Below, piece by piece: positions 50,389-60,350 of a stretch of DNA of 64,000 nt (the first letter of the stretch is position 1; the number at the start of each line of letters is the position of its first letter). Origin of the DNA: Salinibaculum sp. SYNS191 (GTDB taxonomy: Archaea > Halobacteriota > Halobacteria > Halobacteriales > Haloarculaceae); NCBI RefSeq assembly GCF_037338445.1, contig NZ_CP147838.1, positions 3,162,001-3,226,000 of the forward strand, given 5' to 3'. The notes under the pieces are model-generated. The model was not told where the DNA came from. It worked only from the letters and a program-made list of their open reading frames with translations, and ran no database searches. The position numbers and the translations under genes were made by a program.

Positions 50389-51957
50389 ATGAGTTCTGAC
50401 GAAGATGCTGATTATTCTGAAATCCGGGCCGCATTGGGTTCTATCGGTCTGAGTGCAGTGCTCATATTCGGTGCCACACTGCTGAGTCAGGGACTCGGGT
50501 TCCTAACGCGGGTCACAATGGCCCGCTATCTCCCAGTAGATGGATATGGAATTGTAGTTATCGGGCTCTCTGTATTGAATCTATTCGGCCTTGTTGCACT
50601 TGCTGGAATGCCTGCTGCGTTATCTCGTTACCTTCCTCGGCGGGAAACCGCGGACGAGCGTCGACGTATTCTCTCTTCAGCCTTTCAAATCGTCGGGGTC
50701 CTATCAGTGATAACCGGTGCTGGAATCTTTCTCACAGCGAAGTTACTGGCAACGGCGGTCTTCGGGAACCCTGACCTCGTCTGGATTATCCGTATCTTCG
50801 CCGCGATTCTCCCGTTCTACGCGATATTCAAAATGGGACTCGGTGGATTTCGTGGCTACGAGACGACCTATCCGCGTATTCTGACACAGAACGTGTTACG
50901 TCCAGGGCTGCAGCTTGCTGGAATTTTGCTATTCGTTTCCCTCGGGTACGGGACTACAGGCATCGCATTTGCGTACGCCTCGGCATTCGTGGTTGCTGCT
51001 GCTGTGGGAATGGGATTACTCTACAGGGTCAGTGAATTCTCCGCCTGGGAGGTACTAAGACGTGGATCAATCTCCCGGCACAAGGAGCTTTTACTGTTTT
51101 CTGTCCCTCTCGCTGCTTCGGGAGCAATCAACGTAGTGGCGAAGCACAGCGATCTCATTCTGCTGGGTATGTTCAAATCCGGGACAGAAGTAGGTCTATA
51201 CGAAGTGGCATTTCGAATGGGGGTATTTGTTACTTTGCTATTTACACCCGCGATAGGGTATCTGTTCCAACCAATCATCTCTCGATTCGATGCCAATGCG
51301 GATCGGGGAAAGATGGACAAACTCTACACCGTCACCACCCGGTGGATTGTTGTCGCCTCCTTTCCAGTCTTTGCGCTCTTCTTCCTGTTTCCAGAGCAGT
51401 CACTAGCGTTTTTCTTCAGTGAAAAGTACGTGGCAAGCCGTTGGGCGCTCAGAATACTGCTCGTCGGATTCGTAATCTCCCTGCTTCCCGGACTTACTGG
51501 GATGTTCCTAACGGCAGTCGGTGAAACGAAGATCCTCATGTACATTTCTGCCGGGACGATGTTCTTGAATGTCGCAATCAACGTCATCCTCATTCCCTCC
51601 TATGGAATTATCGGTGCAGCGATAGCGACTGCGACAGCACGAATATTCAACAATGTGGTCCAGTCGTATTTCATCTACCGGAAGTATACTGTTCACCCAT
51701 TCAACCGAGGATACGTGATTCCAACAGCCCTAATGGGAATAGTGTTCGTTTTACTATTCGCTGCTCCAATACCGTTCAGTAACTTGTCTTTTGGTTTCGG
51801 CGTCTTTGTCGCAGTGGGTATCGGAGTGATCCATCTCACTCTAGTACTTGTGACGCGGTCCATCTACAGCGTTGAACTCGCTCTGATCGACGGTCTTCTA
51901 AATCGACTTGGAATTGCCGCATCCATATCAAAATCCTTACAACGTTTCGTTAGGTAA
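50389..51957 (+). CDS. Polysaccharide flippase-like membrane protein (Wzx/MOP superfamily)
   Basis: A 522-residue protein with about 14 transmembrane helices, opening FGATLLSQGLGFLTRVTMAR and YLPVDGYGIVVIGLSVLNLF. This is the characteristic start of oligosaccharide flippases of the MOP superfamily. It would move lipid-linked oligosaccharides across the membrane for cell-surface polysaccharide or N-glycan assembly (AglR-like role). The context of glycosyltransferases and sulfatase-like genes agrees. The 430 bases upstream are the IS110 end and an A+T-rich promoter region. Confidence 0.88.
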   Translation: MSSDEDADYSEIRAALGSIGLSAVLIFGATLLSQGLGFLTRVTMARYLPVDGYGIVVIGLSVLNLFGLVALAGMPAALSRYLPRRETADERRRILSSAFQIVGVLSVITGAGIFLTAKLLATAVFGNPDLVWIIRIFAAILPFYAIFKMGLGGFRGYETTYPRILTQNVLRPGLQLAGILLFVSLGYGTTGIAFAYASAFVVAAAVGMGLLYRVSEFSAWEVLRRGSISRHKELLLFSVPLAASGAINVVAKHSDLILLGMFKSGTEVGLYEVAFRMGVFVTLLFTPAIGYLFQPIISRFDANADRGKMDKLYTVTTRWIVVASFPVFALFFLFPEQSLAFFFSEKYVASRWALRILLVGFVISLLPGLTGMFLTAVGETKILMYISAGTMFLNVAINVILIPSYGIIGAAIATATARIFNNVVQSYFIYRKYTVHPFNRGYVIPTALMGIVFVLLFAAPIPFSNLSFGFGVFVAVGIGVIHLTLVLVTRSIYSVELALIDGLLNRLGIAASISKSLQRFVR

Positions 51958-52090
51958 GGTGGTGGCACTCACTGGAGATAGCCGAGATCCCTAAGGCGCT
52001 GTTTTTGAGGTTCCGTCCGATGATGACACACTTTTCGGGGAGATCGGGTTCAGATCATCTATGTGGTCCTCAGCCTTCCACGTTGAAGAA

Positions 52091-52300
52091 CGTGTGATAG
52101 AAACTGTCACGTACGAAGCAGCAGGGTGAGTGAAGTTTGTCCAGCACAAGCGCAACCCTGCAAGACGTAGCTTCGGTAAACGACTTCTGGAAGGGCGCGA
52201 CTACCTAGACGGTCCCGTTGTTCGAGCACCTGGAGTTCGATTTTTGCTTGAGTACGACGTGTTCACCCCCCGCCGGAGTGGTCTGCGAAAGAATTGATCC
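52091..52300 (+). pseudogene. Decayed 5' fragment of an IS4/IS5-like element
   Basis: The stretch starting gtgtgatagaaactgtcac and containing gcagcagggtgag, aaccctgcaagacg, ttcggtaaacgacttc and gagtacgacgtgttcaccccc follows, with changes, the left end and first codons of the element at 47671. Only about 200 bases remain and the frame is broken. The 130 bases before it, after the flippase stop, hold nothing recognisable. Confidence 0.65.
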
Positions 52301-52322
52301 CTCTGGAAGCGTCTAGGACTCG

Positions 52323-53379
52323 ATGAACACGAATCAGCGCGAGCGGTTAGTGCGCCATTTGTCAGAAGCAGAGCTTGACCAAGCCATAGAAGATGCACAG
52401 TCGACGGACGAGGCCCGTCTCGTCCGGCGGCTGTGTTTCATCAAGGATCTCTATCTGGGCGATACGCGCAAACAGGCGGGTCGACGCGTCGGGAGCTCTC
52501 GATCCACGACGCGTCGGTGGGCGCAGGCGTGGAATGAAGGCGGTGTTGAGAGGCTTCGCCCGAGCTTCGGCGGCCGGCCGCCGCCGAAGCTCTCACCTAA
52601 ACAGTTCGAGGACCTCTGTGAGTATCTCGGAGACGGCCAACCATGGATGCCACAGGCGATTCGCGCACTCATCAGAGACCACTACGGCGTCACGTATCAT
52701 CCGGCACACCTCAGCCGAAAGCTGCGTGAAGCCGGCATGAACTACGCCAAACCACGTCCGATGGATCCACGTCGTCCAGATGACGCTGAGGAGATTCTCG
52801 CCGAGCGCCTCGGCCAGGCGCTCGGCGAGGACGACAATCAAGATGAGGCCGAGCCGGCCGTGTTGGGGTTCTTTCGATGAGGCGTGGCCACAGCCGTTCA
52901 AGAACTCGCAGCGGCTGTGGTCGTTTGACCGGACGGTCACTATCGAGAAGCCGTTAGTAACGTTTCCGTGGCGGTCGATCGGTTTCTACGCATTGACTGG
53001 GACGAGCGTGATTTCGTACAAAGAGCGGTTAGTCAAAGAGACGATTGTTGAAGCACTCGAAGAGATCCGCGAGCAGAATCCGCGGGGCCGGATTTTGCTC
53101 GTGGCCGACAATTACGGCTCCCATCACGCGAAGGTCACCCAACAACGGGCCGACGAACTCGGCATCGAGTTCGTTTTCCTCCCGCCATACTCGCCGACAC
53201 TGAATGCCATCGAACCGCTATGGAAAGATCGCAAACGCGATATCTCACCGGAGATTTTTGAGGATAAAGACCACTTCCGTGAGTTCCTCACCGAGACATT
53301 TCTCCGACTTAGGCAGCGACTCAGTTTTGCGGGCGACTGGATCGAGACCTTTCTTCCCGATGTTCAAAAGTTACGCTGA
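52323..53379 (+). CDS. IS630-family transposase in two overlapping frames (orfA/orfB, +1 shift)
   Basis: The first frame (52323-52880) encodes 185 residues: HTH domains (KQAGRRVGSSRSTTRRWAQA) and an IS630-type linker (PWMPQAIRALIRDHYGVTYH). It stops right after EPAVLGFFR. The second frame (52780-53379), one base ahead, continues as DEAWPQPFKNSQRLWSFDRT with the catalytic residues: DEAW (Asp), LLVADNYGSHHAK (Asp) and YSPTLNAIEPLWKDRKRDIS (Glu). The shift occurs at ttctttcgatga. Two-frame transposases joined by programmed frameshift exist among IS630 elements, but a simple mutation is equally possible. The IS ends were not found. Confidence 0.8.
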
Positions 53380-53389
53380 CCACTCAAGG

Positions 53390-53566
53390 TCGCACGCCCA
53401 GCTCATCCTCCACGAACTCGGTGAGTGCCTCGGTTACTCGCCACCGCCACTGTTAGAGCGGTTGATTGAGGATGCACAGAAAATCCATAAGCAACGACCG
53501 ATACTGCAAGAGAGTTCGTTACCGCTACGCAACCGAGGTGTGAGTCTTAACTAAAGACGAATGGGA
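53390..53566 (+). pseudogene. 3' fragment of an IS4-like transposase with its terminal repeat
   Basis: The frame TLRSHAQLILHELGECLGYS, PPPLLERLIEDAQKIHKQRP, ILQESS looks like the C-terminus of a haloarchaeal transposase. It ends with gtcttaactaaagacgaatg, which is the complement, with two changes, of the end next to the 5' transposase fragment at 57237-57780. The two pieces are probably halves of one IS family separated by rearrangement. Confidence 0.5.
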
Positions 53567-53618
53567 TTGTTATAAATAGAAGTGGGGTGAATTAAGACTG
53601 ACGAAGAACCATAGAATT

Positions 53619-54611
53619 ATGAAAGTTGCAGATGACGCCATTCAGAAAGGACTTCGTCATCCTATAAAAGCTCTGAAACACTTATTTGATTCAATATATC
53701 GTGATGGTGTGCTCACGGCCTCATCACGTTCGTTACTCGGAACAAACATTTATACTTGTGATTGGGATTTACTTATTATATTGGATACTTGTCGACTTGA
53801 CGCCTTAAAACTTGTTGCATCAGAATACGATTTTTTGACTCCCAATAAGATCGAGACAGCAACCTCAGTTGGTGGTTCAACACTTGAGTGGACAGCCAAT
53901 ACATTTACTCATCATTTTCGTGATGAAATTGTATCAACCGGATTTGTATCCGCAAATGGATGGCCACGGAGGATTCTTAGAGAGGGATATAATCCCGAAC
54001 AACAATTGGATATGTCTGTGCTCCCTAAGTTTTGGTCAACTGTATCTGAATCAGATTTAGGGGTGCATATTCCGGCCTGGAAATACGGTCCTGGACGCGG
54101 TGCTGAGTCAGACCAACCACAGGCAAGCGCGGAAACAGTTGTAGATTTTGTTATTCGTCTTGGACGAGAACAAGAATTTGACCGAGTGATTGCTCATTTA
54201 ATCGAACCTCACTATCCGTATGTCGGTGCTCTTGAACAGCGTGGCGATATCCCAGTCTCCAAGTTTGGCGTTTTACCTTGGAGACACGTCGAATCGAAGA
54301 AAGATATTGATCTTCTCTGGGATCTCTACATCCAAGAACTTCGGATTGGCCTTGATTCTATTGAACGTCTCCTCAATAACTTCGATGCAGAGCGAGTGCT
54401 TATCACAGCAGATCATGGAGAAGCTTTTGGTGAACTCGGTGTTTTTGGCCACAATACCGGCAGTCTTCATCCAAAGGTACGTCAAGTACCTGTTACATGG
54501 ACAACTGCTGATGATCACGGGTCGTATCATCCCCCAAAGTACGAAGAGGATCAGAATATGACCGTTGAACAAAACCTTGAAGCGTTAGGCTATCTCCCAA
54601 ATAGGAAATAA
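53619..54611 (+). CDS. Sulfatase-like (alkaline phosphatase superfamily) protein
   Basis: A 330-residue protein of the sulfatase/phosphoglycerol-transferase fold. The first metal-binding strand is LLIILDTCRLDALK (Asp plus Cys at the nucleophile position) and the second metal site is VLITADHGEAFGELGVFGHN. There is no signal peptide or membrane segment, so it acts in the cytoplasm or needs other export. Similar proteins cluster with glycosyltransferases in haloarchaeal surface-polysaccharide loci and may modify glycans. Its stop shares a base with the next start (TAATG). The gene is A+T-richer than the window average. Confidence 0.78.
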   Translation: MKVADDAIQKGLRHPIKALKHLFDSIYRDGVLTASSRSLLGTNIYTCDWDLLIILDTCRLDALKLVASEYDFLTPNKIETATSVGGSTLEWTANTFTHHFRDEIVSTGFVSANGWPRRILREGYNPEQQLDMSVLPKFWSTVSESDLGVHIPAWKYGPGRGAESDQPQASAETVVDFVIRLGREQEFDRVIAHLIEPHYPYVGALEQRGDIPVSKFGVLPWRHVESKKDIDLLWDLYIQELRIGLDSIERLLNNFDAERVLITADHGEAFGELGVFGHNTGSLHPKVRQVPVTWTTADDHGSYHPPKYEEDQNMTVEQNLEALGYLPNRK

Positions 54612-55537
54612 TGTCGTCCCTTGTTTCAGCCATTGTCCCGACTCATGACCGACCACAGATGCTCAAACGAGCCGTCCGTAGTATTGAAAGACAGACATAT
54701 TCTCCAATGGAACTAATCGTAATTGGGAGCCCTAAAACACCAAATATAGGTGAGTTCGTAACCAATGCGAGTGTTGAACAAACCCAGTACCTGGATGCTG
54801 ATGCTTCTTCTCCGAGTGCTGCGAGGAATCTCGGTATAAAGAACGCAAATGGAGAATATTTAGCGTTTTTAGATGACGATGATGAATGGTTGCCATCTAA
54901 GACAAAGGAACAACTGTCTCGAATCTCTGAAACGGGTACCGGTGTATGTCACGTAGGAGTGAAAAAAATCGGTCCTAATGGAATCAACAGCATTTCTCAG
55001 CCTCAAACAGAGGGGGACGTAACTAAGAAACTTCTCGAAAATACTGGGGTGTATGGAACGCTTTCAGCGATGATGGTCCACCGAGATCTTGCTACAAAAG
55101 TAGGTGGTTTTGATGAACACCTCACTTTATGCGAAGACGGAGATTTCAATATCCGATTATCACTTCATACCGAGTTCAGTACGATTTCAGAAGCCCTTGT
55201 CAATAAATATACTGGTGGCCATGAACAGATAACTGATAGTATTGACATATTCTATAAAGATAAAGAACAAATGATAAATAAACATAGAGGTCTAGCTCAA
55301 AAATTCGGTGAGAAAACAGAACGCAAATTTCTCACAAAGTATATGCGCGGGGAAGGACGTAGGGCTGCTAACCTTGGGCAGTATTCCAAGGCAAGACAAG
55401 CATATCTCCAAGCTCTACTAGAAGACCCGTTACAACTCCAAAATTGGTTCTGGCTATTACTTGTTATTGCGGGTCCTGTCTCTTTCAAGTCTGCCCGTTA
55501 CGTAAAGCGAAAGGTAGTTCGTATAGTTTTTGAATAA
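54611..55537 (+). CDS. Family 2 glycosyltransferase
   Basis: A 308-residue GT-A fold enzyme opening VSAIVPTHDRPQMLKRAVRS. The nucleotide-sugar metal motif is YLAFLDDDDEWLPSK, and GGFDEHLTLCEDGDFNIRLS is the acceptor-side acidic segment. It transfers a sugar from a nucleotide donor onto a lipid-linked or nascent glycan at the cytoplasmic face. It is coupled on both sides by TAATG overlaps to sulfatase-like genes, so the three form one operon. Confidence 0.88.
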   Translation: MSSLVSAIVPTHDRPQMLKRAVRSIERQTYSPMELIVIGSPKTPNIGEFVTNASVEQTQYLDADASSPSAARNLGIKNANGEYLAFLDDDDEWLPSKTKEQLSRISETGTGVCHVGVKKIGPNGINSISQPQTEGDVTKKLLENTGVYGTLSAMMVHRDLATKVGGFDEHLTLCEDGDFNIRLSLHTEFSTISEALVNKYTGGHEQITDSIDIFYKDKEQMINKHRGLAQKFGEKTERKFLTKYMRGEGRRAANLGQYSKARQAYLQALLEDPLQLQNWFWLLLVIAGPVSFKSARYVKRKVVRIVFE

Positions 55538-56430
55538 TGCCTCTCAAACAGATTCTAATGAAGCTTAAAGTTCCTGATCTGCTTGAACCCATTTACTACA
55601 AGTCCTTACATCCTATAGGCAACCTCAGAAGGGGCGAAAACATCTTTGATACCAACTGGGACCTCTGTCTTATCCTTGATGCGTGCCGATTTGACCTTCT
55701 GCAGGAGGTTTCAGACGAATATTCTTTTCTATCAAATCCCGATAGTAAACTGTCAGTTGATAGCAAGACAGACGCTTGGACTCGAAAAACGTTCTCAAGA
55801 GCGGATGCACATTCACTCAACGACACTGCCTACGTGTCCGCGAATCCCTTTTCACAAGAAATCCCTGACGAGTCGCAACTGGATTCTATTGACCACGTCT
55901 GGGAGTACGGCTGGGACCAAGAGGGGGGAACGGTACCCCCGCGCGTGATCACAGATCGGGCGATTCAGAAACACAGAAGCGACAGCCCCGAATCATTGCT
56001 TGTCCATTATCTCCAACCCCATGTTCCATTTATACCGTGGGAACAGAAAACGCCACTCGGCCGGGGCAACTTCGGATTAAATGGTGACGGAGCGAACGAT
56101 ACCTGGCAACGCTTTCGAAACTCTGAACTCTCGCTGTCGGAGGTGTGGAAAGGCTACCGAGAGAATCTTCGATACGTTCTAGATGAGGTTAAGCTCCTGC
56201 TGGAGAACGTTGACGCCGAACGAGTGGTCATCACCTCTGACCACGGTAACGGCGTTGGGGAGTGGGGCATCTACGGCCACCCAATTCACATGCCATTCAG
56301 TTGTGTTCGAAAGGTTCCGTGGGTGACGACTACAGCCGAAGATCGAGGGACACATATGCCCCAAGAGTACGAAGCTGCGTCCGAGACGACTACGACGGAG
56401 AAACTAAGAGCACTGGGCTATGTTGGGTAA
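55537..56430 (+). CDS. Sulfatase-like (alkaline phosphatase superfamily) protein
   Basis: A 297-residue relative of the protein at 53619. It shows LCLILDACRFDLLQEVSDEY, the middle segment VHYLQPHVPFIPWEQ, and the second metal site VVITSDHGNGVGEWGIYGHP. The Asp-Ala-Cys-Arg motif is shared with the copies at 53619 and 57800. It is the third gene of the sulfatase-GT2-sulfatase operon and ends with KLRALGYVG, the usual short C-terminal tail of this group. Confidence 0.78.
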   Translation: MPLKQILMKLKVPDLLEPIYYKSLHPIGNLRRGENIFDTNWDLCLILDACRFDLLQEVSDEYSFLSNPDSKLSVDSKTDAWTRKTFSRADAHSLNDTAYVSANPFSQEIPDESQLDSIDHVWEYGWDQEGGTVPPRVITDRAIQKHRSDSPESLLVHYLQPHVPFIPWEQKTPLGRGNFGLNGDGANDTWQRFRNSELSLSEVWKGYRENLRYVLDEVKLLLENVDAERVVITSDHGNGVGEWGIYGHPIHMPFSCVRKVPWVTTTAEDRGTHMPQEYEAASETTTTEKLRALGYVG

Positions 56431-56439
56431 ATCTCTGCA

Positions 56440-57247
56440 TTACTCAGCTTTGCACGTAGGCGTCGGTTGAGTGAACGAAAAGATGGTCGATTTCGTTCAT
56501 GAGGTCGTCTACACCCTTCTCATCGTTGTCCCGAACCCACGAGAGAAGGATGTAGACGGCTTCCTTCAGCGAGTGTTCGAGTTCGCTCGAAGCGATGACG
56601 CTTTCGAGCGAATCTTCCCCAAGGCGCTCGAACCAAGATCAAGACGCATGAGACTGTAGGCAGCCATAAGAAGGTGCCAGTGACGGCTGGCACCTTCGTC
56701 AGTCTGCAACTCCCAGTCTCCCAGGCCGAGGTCCTGTTTCGAGTCCTCAAAGAACGTCTCGATGCGCCAACGCATGGAGTAGGCGCAAATTATGTGAGCG
56801 GTCGGTGCGTCGATTATGTTCGTGACGAGGTAATTGACCGGGTTGTCCTCATCGTCTTCATGAATATATTTTTCGGCGATGAACAGCTTCACGTCTTCGA
56901 ATTCGGAGATGGGAAGCTTCTTCGTCCAGATGAGGTATCATCGTCGATATCAGGCTCGGTCGTGTTGATGCGCTTTGCCAGCGCATCAACGCTGATTTCT
57001 TCGCCACCATAGGTCACGTTGCGATTGCTCCGAAGTGATCCGATCCAGTGCTTGCCGTAGGATTCGATGTGTTCGGGAAGGTCGGAATCGTGGGCGAACC
57101 ACGAGTCGAAGAGATAGGTGCTCCTGGAGTGATCAGCGCAACTTCTAACCCCTGGTCCTGAACAGTAACTACGGGAGACCAAGTTCGAAAAGCTGTTAGC
57201 CTGCGAATGATCGGCCGGGTTTCGTCTGTTTTCCAGTTACGGGTCAA
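56440..57247 (-). pseudogene. Frameshifted IS701-like transposase remnant
   Basis: Pieces in different frames on the minus strand line up as one transposase: TVQDQGLEVALITPGA, then RSTYLFDSWFAHDSDLPEHI, then ISEFEDVKLFIAEKYIHEDD, AYSMRWRIETFFEDSKQDLG (with the catalytic Glu), and HSLKEAVYILLSWVRDNDEK to the end. At least two frameshifts (near 57115 and 56920) and possibly a third near 56600 break it, and the N-terminus is missing. It abuts a different transposase fragment at 57237. Confidence 0.72.
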
Positions 57248-57780
57248 AACTAATGCAGACCACTCTCGCTCCAGCCTGCTCCTCGTGACGGGCTTGGAAC
57301 TCCTCAGAGAGGAACTCGTGAAGCCGCATCACCGTTCCATCAGCAATCATCACGTCTCTGAATCTGTCGACATCAGCGTCGGGAACAGCGACCTCGTCGA
57401 GACCGTGATTGACGAGGTCGCGGAGGTACTCCGCTAGCGTCGGCGTCAGTCGGTGATAGAAGCCACCAGGTGAGATCGTCGCGTCAGCTGTGGAGTTGTA
57501 GCTGCGTCTGAAGCCAGCGAGTGTTCGGCTCTCGCCTGCGGCGAAGCCGAACACGAGCGCCCACACGAGGACAGGAATCTGCAGCTTCCCCTCTCGTTCG
57601 ACCACGCCGAGTTCCTCGGCGTGCTCGTCGAGGAACTCGGAGGGAAACAGTGTAGTGAGCCGACGCATGATTCCCGATGAGGAGGCTTTGGTGTGCACAG
57701 CCGTCGCCTCCTCATTTCTCTCGCAAAGAAGCCTCGATAAGCCGCTGCTGTCACGCGGTTCGTCTCCTAACTAAAGACGG
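57237..57780 (-). pseudogene. 5' fragment of an IS4-like transposase with its terminal repeat
   Basis: The frame (57237-57698) reads MRRLTTLFPSEFLDEHAEEL, PVLVWALVFGFAAGESRTLA, DRFRDVMIADGTVMRLHEFL. This is the N-terminal third of an IS4-type transposase with the first catalytic Asp in IADGT. It breaks off after EEQAGARVV. Upstream, at 57760-57780, the end catccgtctttagttaggag (minus strand) matches the terminal repeat at 53547-53566. Confidence 0.7.
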
Positions 57781-57799
57781 ATGATAACAATCCATAACC

Positions 57800-58705
57800 T
57801 CATCTGTAACCTAACGCTTCAAGTTGATCAGATAGATCAACCGATAGCTTACCATTTCTATGGTCTTCTGGTCGATAACCTCCGGTATTAGAAGCTTTTG
57901 TCTCTATCCAGGGAACTCGTAAAACTATAGGCGCAGGTTGGTTTTTGGGATGCCCCCATATTCCGAACTCCCCAAATGCGTTGGCATGATCCGCTGTTAT
58001 CACAACCTTTTTTGAGTCAATATTATTCAGAAGAAGTTCTACTTCATGAAGAACATACTCCAGATTCTCTTTGTATGCATAATATATCCGATTTTTTTCA
58101 GCTTCCCTCTTCGGCTTTTTGTCCCAGACCCATTGTTCTGTTTTACCATTCTCCTTCTCTATTTTGAACCCCATATTGTCTGGGATGCTCGGAAAATGAG
58201 GCTGCATATAGTGGACAACTACCCTTTTGTGGTTATTCCGTATTGTATTGATAGCAGTATCTGTTACAGGACGCGCTGGGACTGTACCCAAATCATCGTC
58301 CCATGCATATCTCCATACCTCGTCCACCTTTCCCATTTTCCCGTTTGGGACGTGGTCCTTACTGAATGGATTTGCAGTTACATATGCCGTTTCAGATAGC
58401 AAGGTCTCATCCACTCCAGAAAATGTTCTATCCATCCATGTAGGGGAGTCAGGACCAACAGAATATTTTGTATCAAATTCTGGTAGCCAATCAAAGTCTG
58501 CAGATACTTCTCGAAGCGTGTCTGGCCTACAAGCGTCCAAAATGACTGCTACCTCCCATTCTTCCTCAAAAAGCCCCTGCTGTGGAAGAAACACAGTATA
58601 TAACTTAAATCCCTGGCCTTTAATGTATGAACTAGTTTCCGAGATTGATGAGCTTAGCCCTTCTTCTCTCCAAATATCAACAAATCTTGTAATATTATCT
58701 AACAT
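57800..58705 (-). CDS. Sulfatase-like (alkaline phosphatase superfamily) protein
   Basis: A 301-residue protein of the same group: VAVILDACRPDTLREVSADF, VVVHYMQPHFPSIPDNMG, and the metal site VVITADHANAFGEFGIWGHP. In the second site the usual Asp-His-Gly is Asp-His-Ala. The gene is notably A+T-rich. It is transcribed away from the IS fragments and lies downstream of the glycosyltransferase at 58785 on the same strand (80 bases apart). Confidence 0.77.
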   Translation of the reverse strand: MLDNITRFVDIWREEGLSSSISETSSYIKGQGFKLYTVFLPQQGLFEEEWEVAVILDACRPDTLREVSADFDWLPEFDTKYSVGPDSPTWMDRTFSGVDETLLSETAYVTANPFSKDHVPNGKMGKVDEVWRYAWDDDLGTVPARPVTDTAINTIRNNHKRVVVHYMQPHFPSIPDNMGFKIEKENGKTEQWVWDKKPKREAEKNRIYYAYKENLEYVLHEVELLLNNIDSKKVVITADHANAFGEFGIWGHPKNQPAPIVLRVPWIETKASNTGGYRPEDHRNGKLSVDLSDQLEALGYR

Positions 58706-58784
58706 AGATTATGTAGGAATCGATCCTTTATGAGGGGCATTCAACATTACTTGATTTTACCTAATCTTACAAAGTCCTTGGTAT

Positions 58785-59939
58785 TTATGGATTGTTCAAA
58801 TCATGATACGCAGTGCTACATCTTGCTACGGAACGTTCCCAACTCCATTTCCTTGCTAAGTCTGCTAAATTGCCCTTTGTTTGCTGATATAAGTCCTTGT
58901 TCTGAATGAGGGTCATTAGAGAGGATACGAATTCCTCATCTACATCACTCGTAATCAGACCGTGTCGCTTGGACTCGAGGTCAATCCCCTCTACTGCTTT
59001 TTTTGTAGCAACGATAGGTAGGGAAAGGCTGACGTAGTCATACAATTTCGTCTTCGTTCCACCGCCGTGCAAAATTGGAACGACAGCTACATCCGCGGCA
59101 TTTAGTACCGACAGCAAATCATCAACAAAACCGACAGCCTGAACATTTGGGGATGATACGTCAGGAGGATTCTGTCCTACGAGTACAAACTCTACGTCAA
59201 CCTCCCGTTCTCTCATCGCCGGCGCGATCTGCTGATCAATCAACTCGGCAGCCTCCCTGTTCGGTGGGTGCTCGTAGTATCCGTGAAATACTGCCAGGGA
59301 TCCGTCACCCAAACCCAATCGATCACGAACGTCAGCTGGTGGCTCTAACTCGGAATGATTCACTGCTTTCGTGCCTGTCGGAACTGCCGTGACATCCGCC
59401 TTATCGACACCGTATCGCTCTATGAATCGTTGTTGATCCTTTTCGCTAACCGTCGTTATTCCATCGGCACAGTGGACAGCTCCCCATTCAATCAGCGGAA
59501 TCAGTCGGGGGCCGAGAAAGCGCTTGAAGACTGGGAGATCAGGATTAACGAAGTCCTGCGCGTGGTCGGCCTCAACGTTCTGTGACGCGTATACCACCGC
59601 TGTCTCTGACCTAAGTACCGTGAGTGCCTTTGCTGCACATACGCCTGCTGAAAGATGAATCACGTCGATAGCTTCGGATGAGAGAACGTGGTCAAGAGAT
59701 CTTACAAATGATGGATTGACATCGGTGAGAAGAGGGAGTGACCACTGATTATAAGTATATCGTTTTGCGACCCAATCTGGATAGGAGTTTGAAGCGTCGC
59801 TTGGAACTAACGCCAGCACCCGCCACCCTTGATCAGCGAGTTCGCGGGAAAGGTACTTGAGACGTGTCCCTGCTCCACTTGCAGGATTCGTGAGGTCTGG
59901 GCCCAGCGAGACAAAAAGGACGGTATTACAATTTTTCAT
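58785..59939 (-). CDS. Family 4-type glycosyltransferase
   Basis: A 384-residue GT-B fold protein. The N-terminal domain (SLGPDLTNPASGAGTRLKYL, then SQNVEADHAQDFV) binds the acceptor. The C-terminal donor domain has VFHGYYEHPPNREA, FVLVGQNPPDV and the nucleotide-sugar loop GGGTKTKLYDYVSLSLPIVA. It builds cell-surface glycans with the neighbouring genes. The start is the ATG at 59939, after an A+T-rich upstream region (59940-60267) with no gene. Confidence 0.85.
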   Translation of the reverse strand: MKNCNTVLFVSLGPDLTNPASGAGTRLKYLSRELADQGWRVLALVPSDASNSYPDWVAKRYTYNQWSLPLLTDVNPSFVRSLDHVLSSEAIDVIHLSAGVCAAKALTVLRSETAVVYASQNVEADHAQDFVNPDLPVFKRFLGPRLIPLIEWGAVHCADGITTVSEKDQQRFIERYGVDKADVTAVPTGTKAVNHSELEPPADVRDRLGLGDGSLAVFHGYYEHPPNREAAELIDQQIAPAMREREVDVEFVLVGQNPPDVSSPNVQAVGFVDDLLSVLNAADVAVVPILHGGGTKTKLYDYVSLSLPIVATKKAVEGIDLESKRHGLITSDVDEEFVSSLMTLIQNKDLYQQTKGNLADLARKWSWERSVARCSTAYHDLNNP

Positions 59940-60350
59940 ATTTGTGTCGCTATATTCGGGTTAGTTCAGTCAACCCAATCTCTTCGACTCAGAGTAGCCC
60001 CCTGTAGAATCTTAAATCTTGATTAGAATTACACGTTGGATGATAACACATGTATCTTAGTACGCCCCCCTCAAGAAAGATATAGAACCTTTTCAGAGCC
60101 TGATAGGTGCCAATATGAGTTTTCGGCGGGCAGACTTGATTTACCGGATAAAGAGTGAACAGCATCAAAAATCGGAGATTCCTTCTCTAAAACTACTCCG
60201 TCTAACCGTGAACTTATGATCTATCCACTCACTCTGTACCCAAAAGACGGACGAAAAAGAGTGATTCTCACTCGGCATCTCCCAGCTGTTTCAACTGATC
60301 CTCTGTATCAGCGTCGATTCCAGACGAGTATTCGCTGTCCCGCAATGTCG

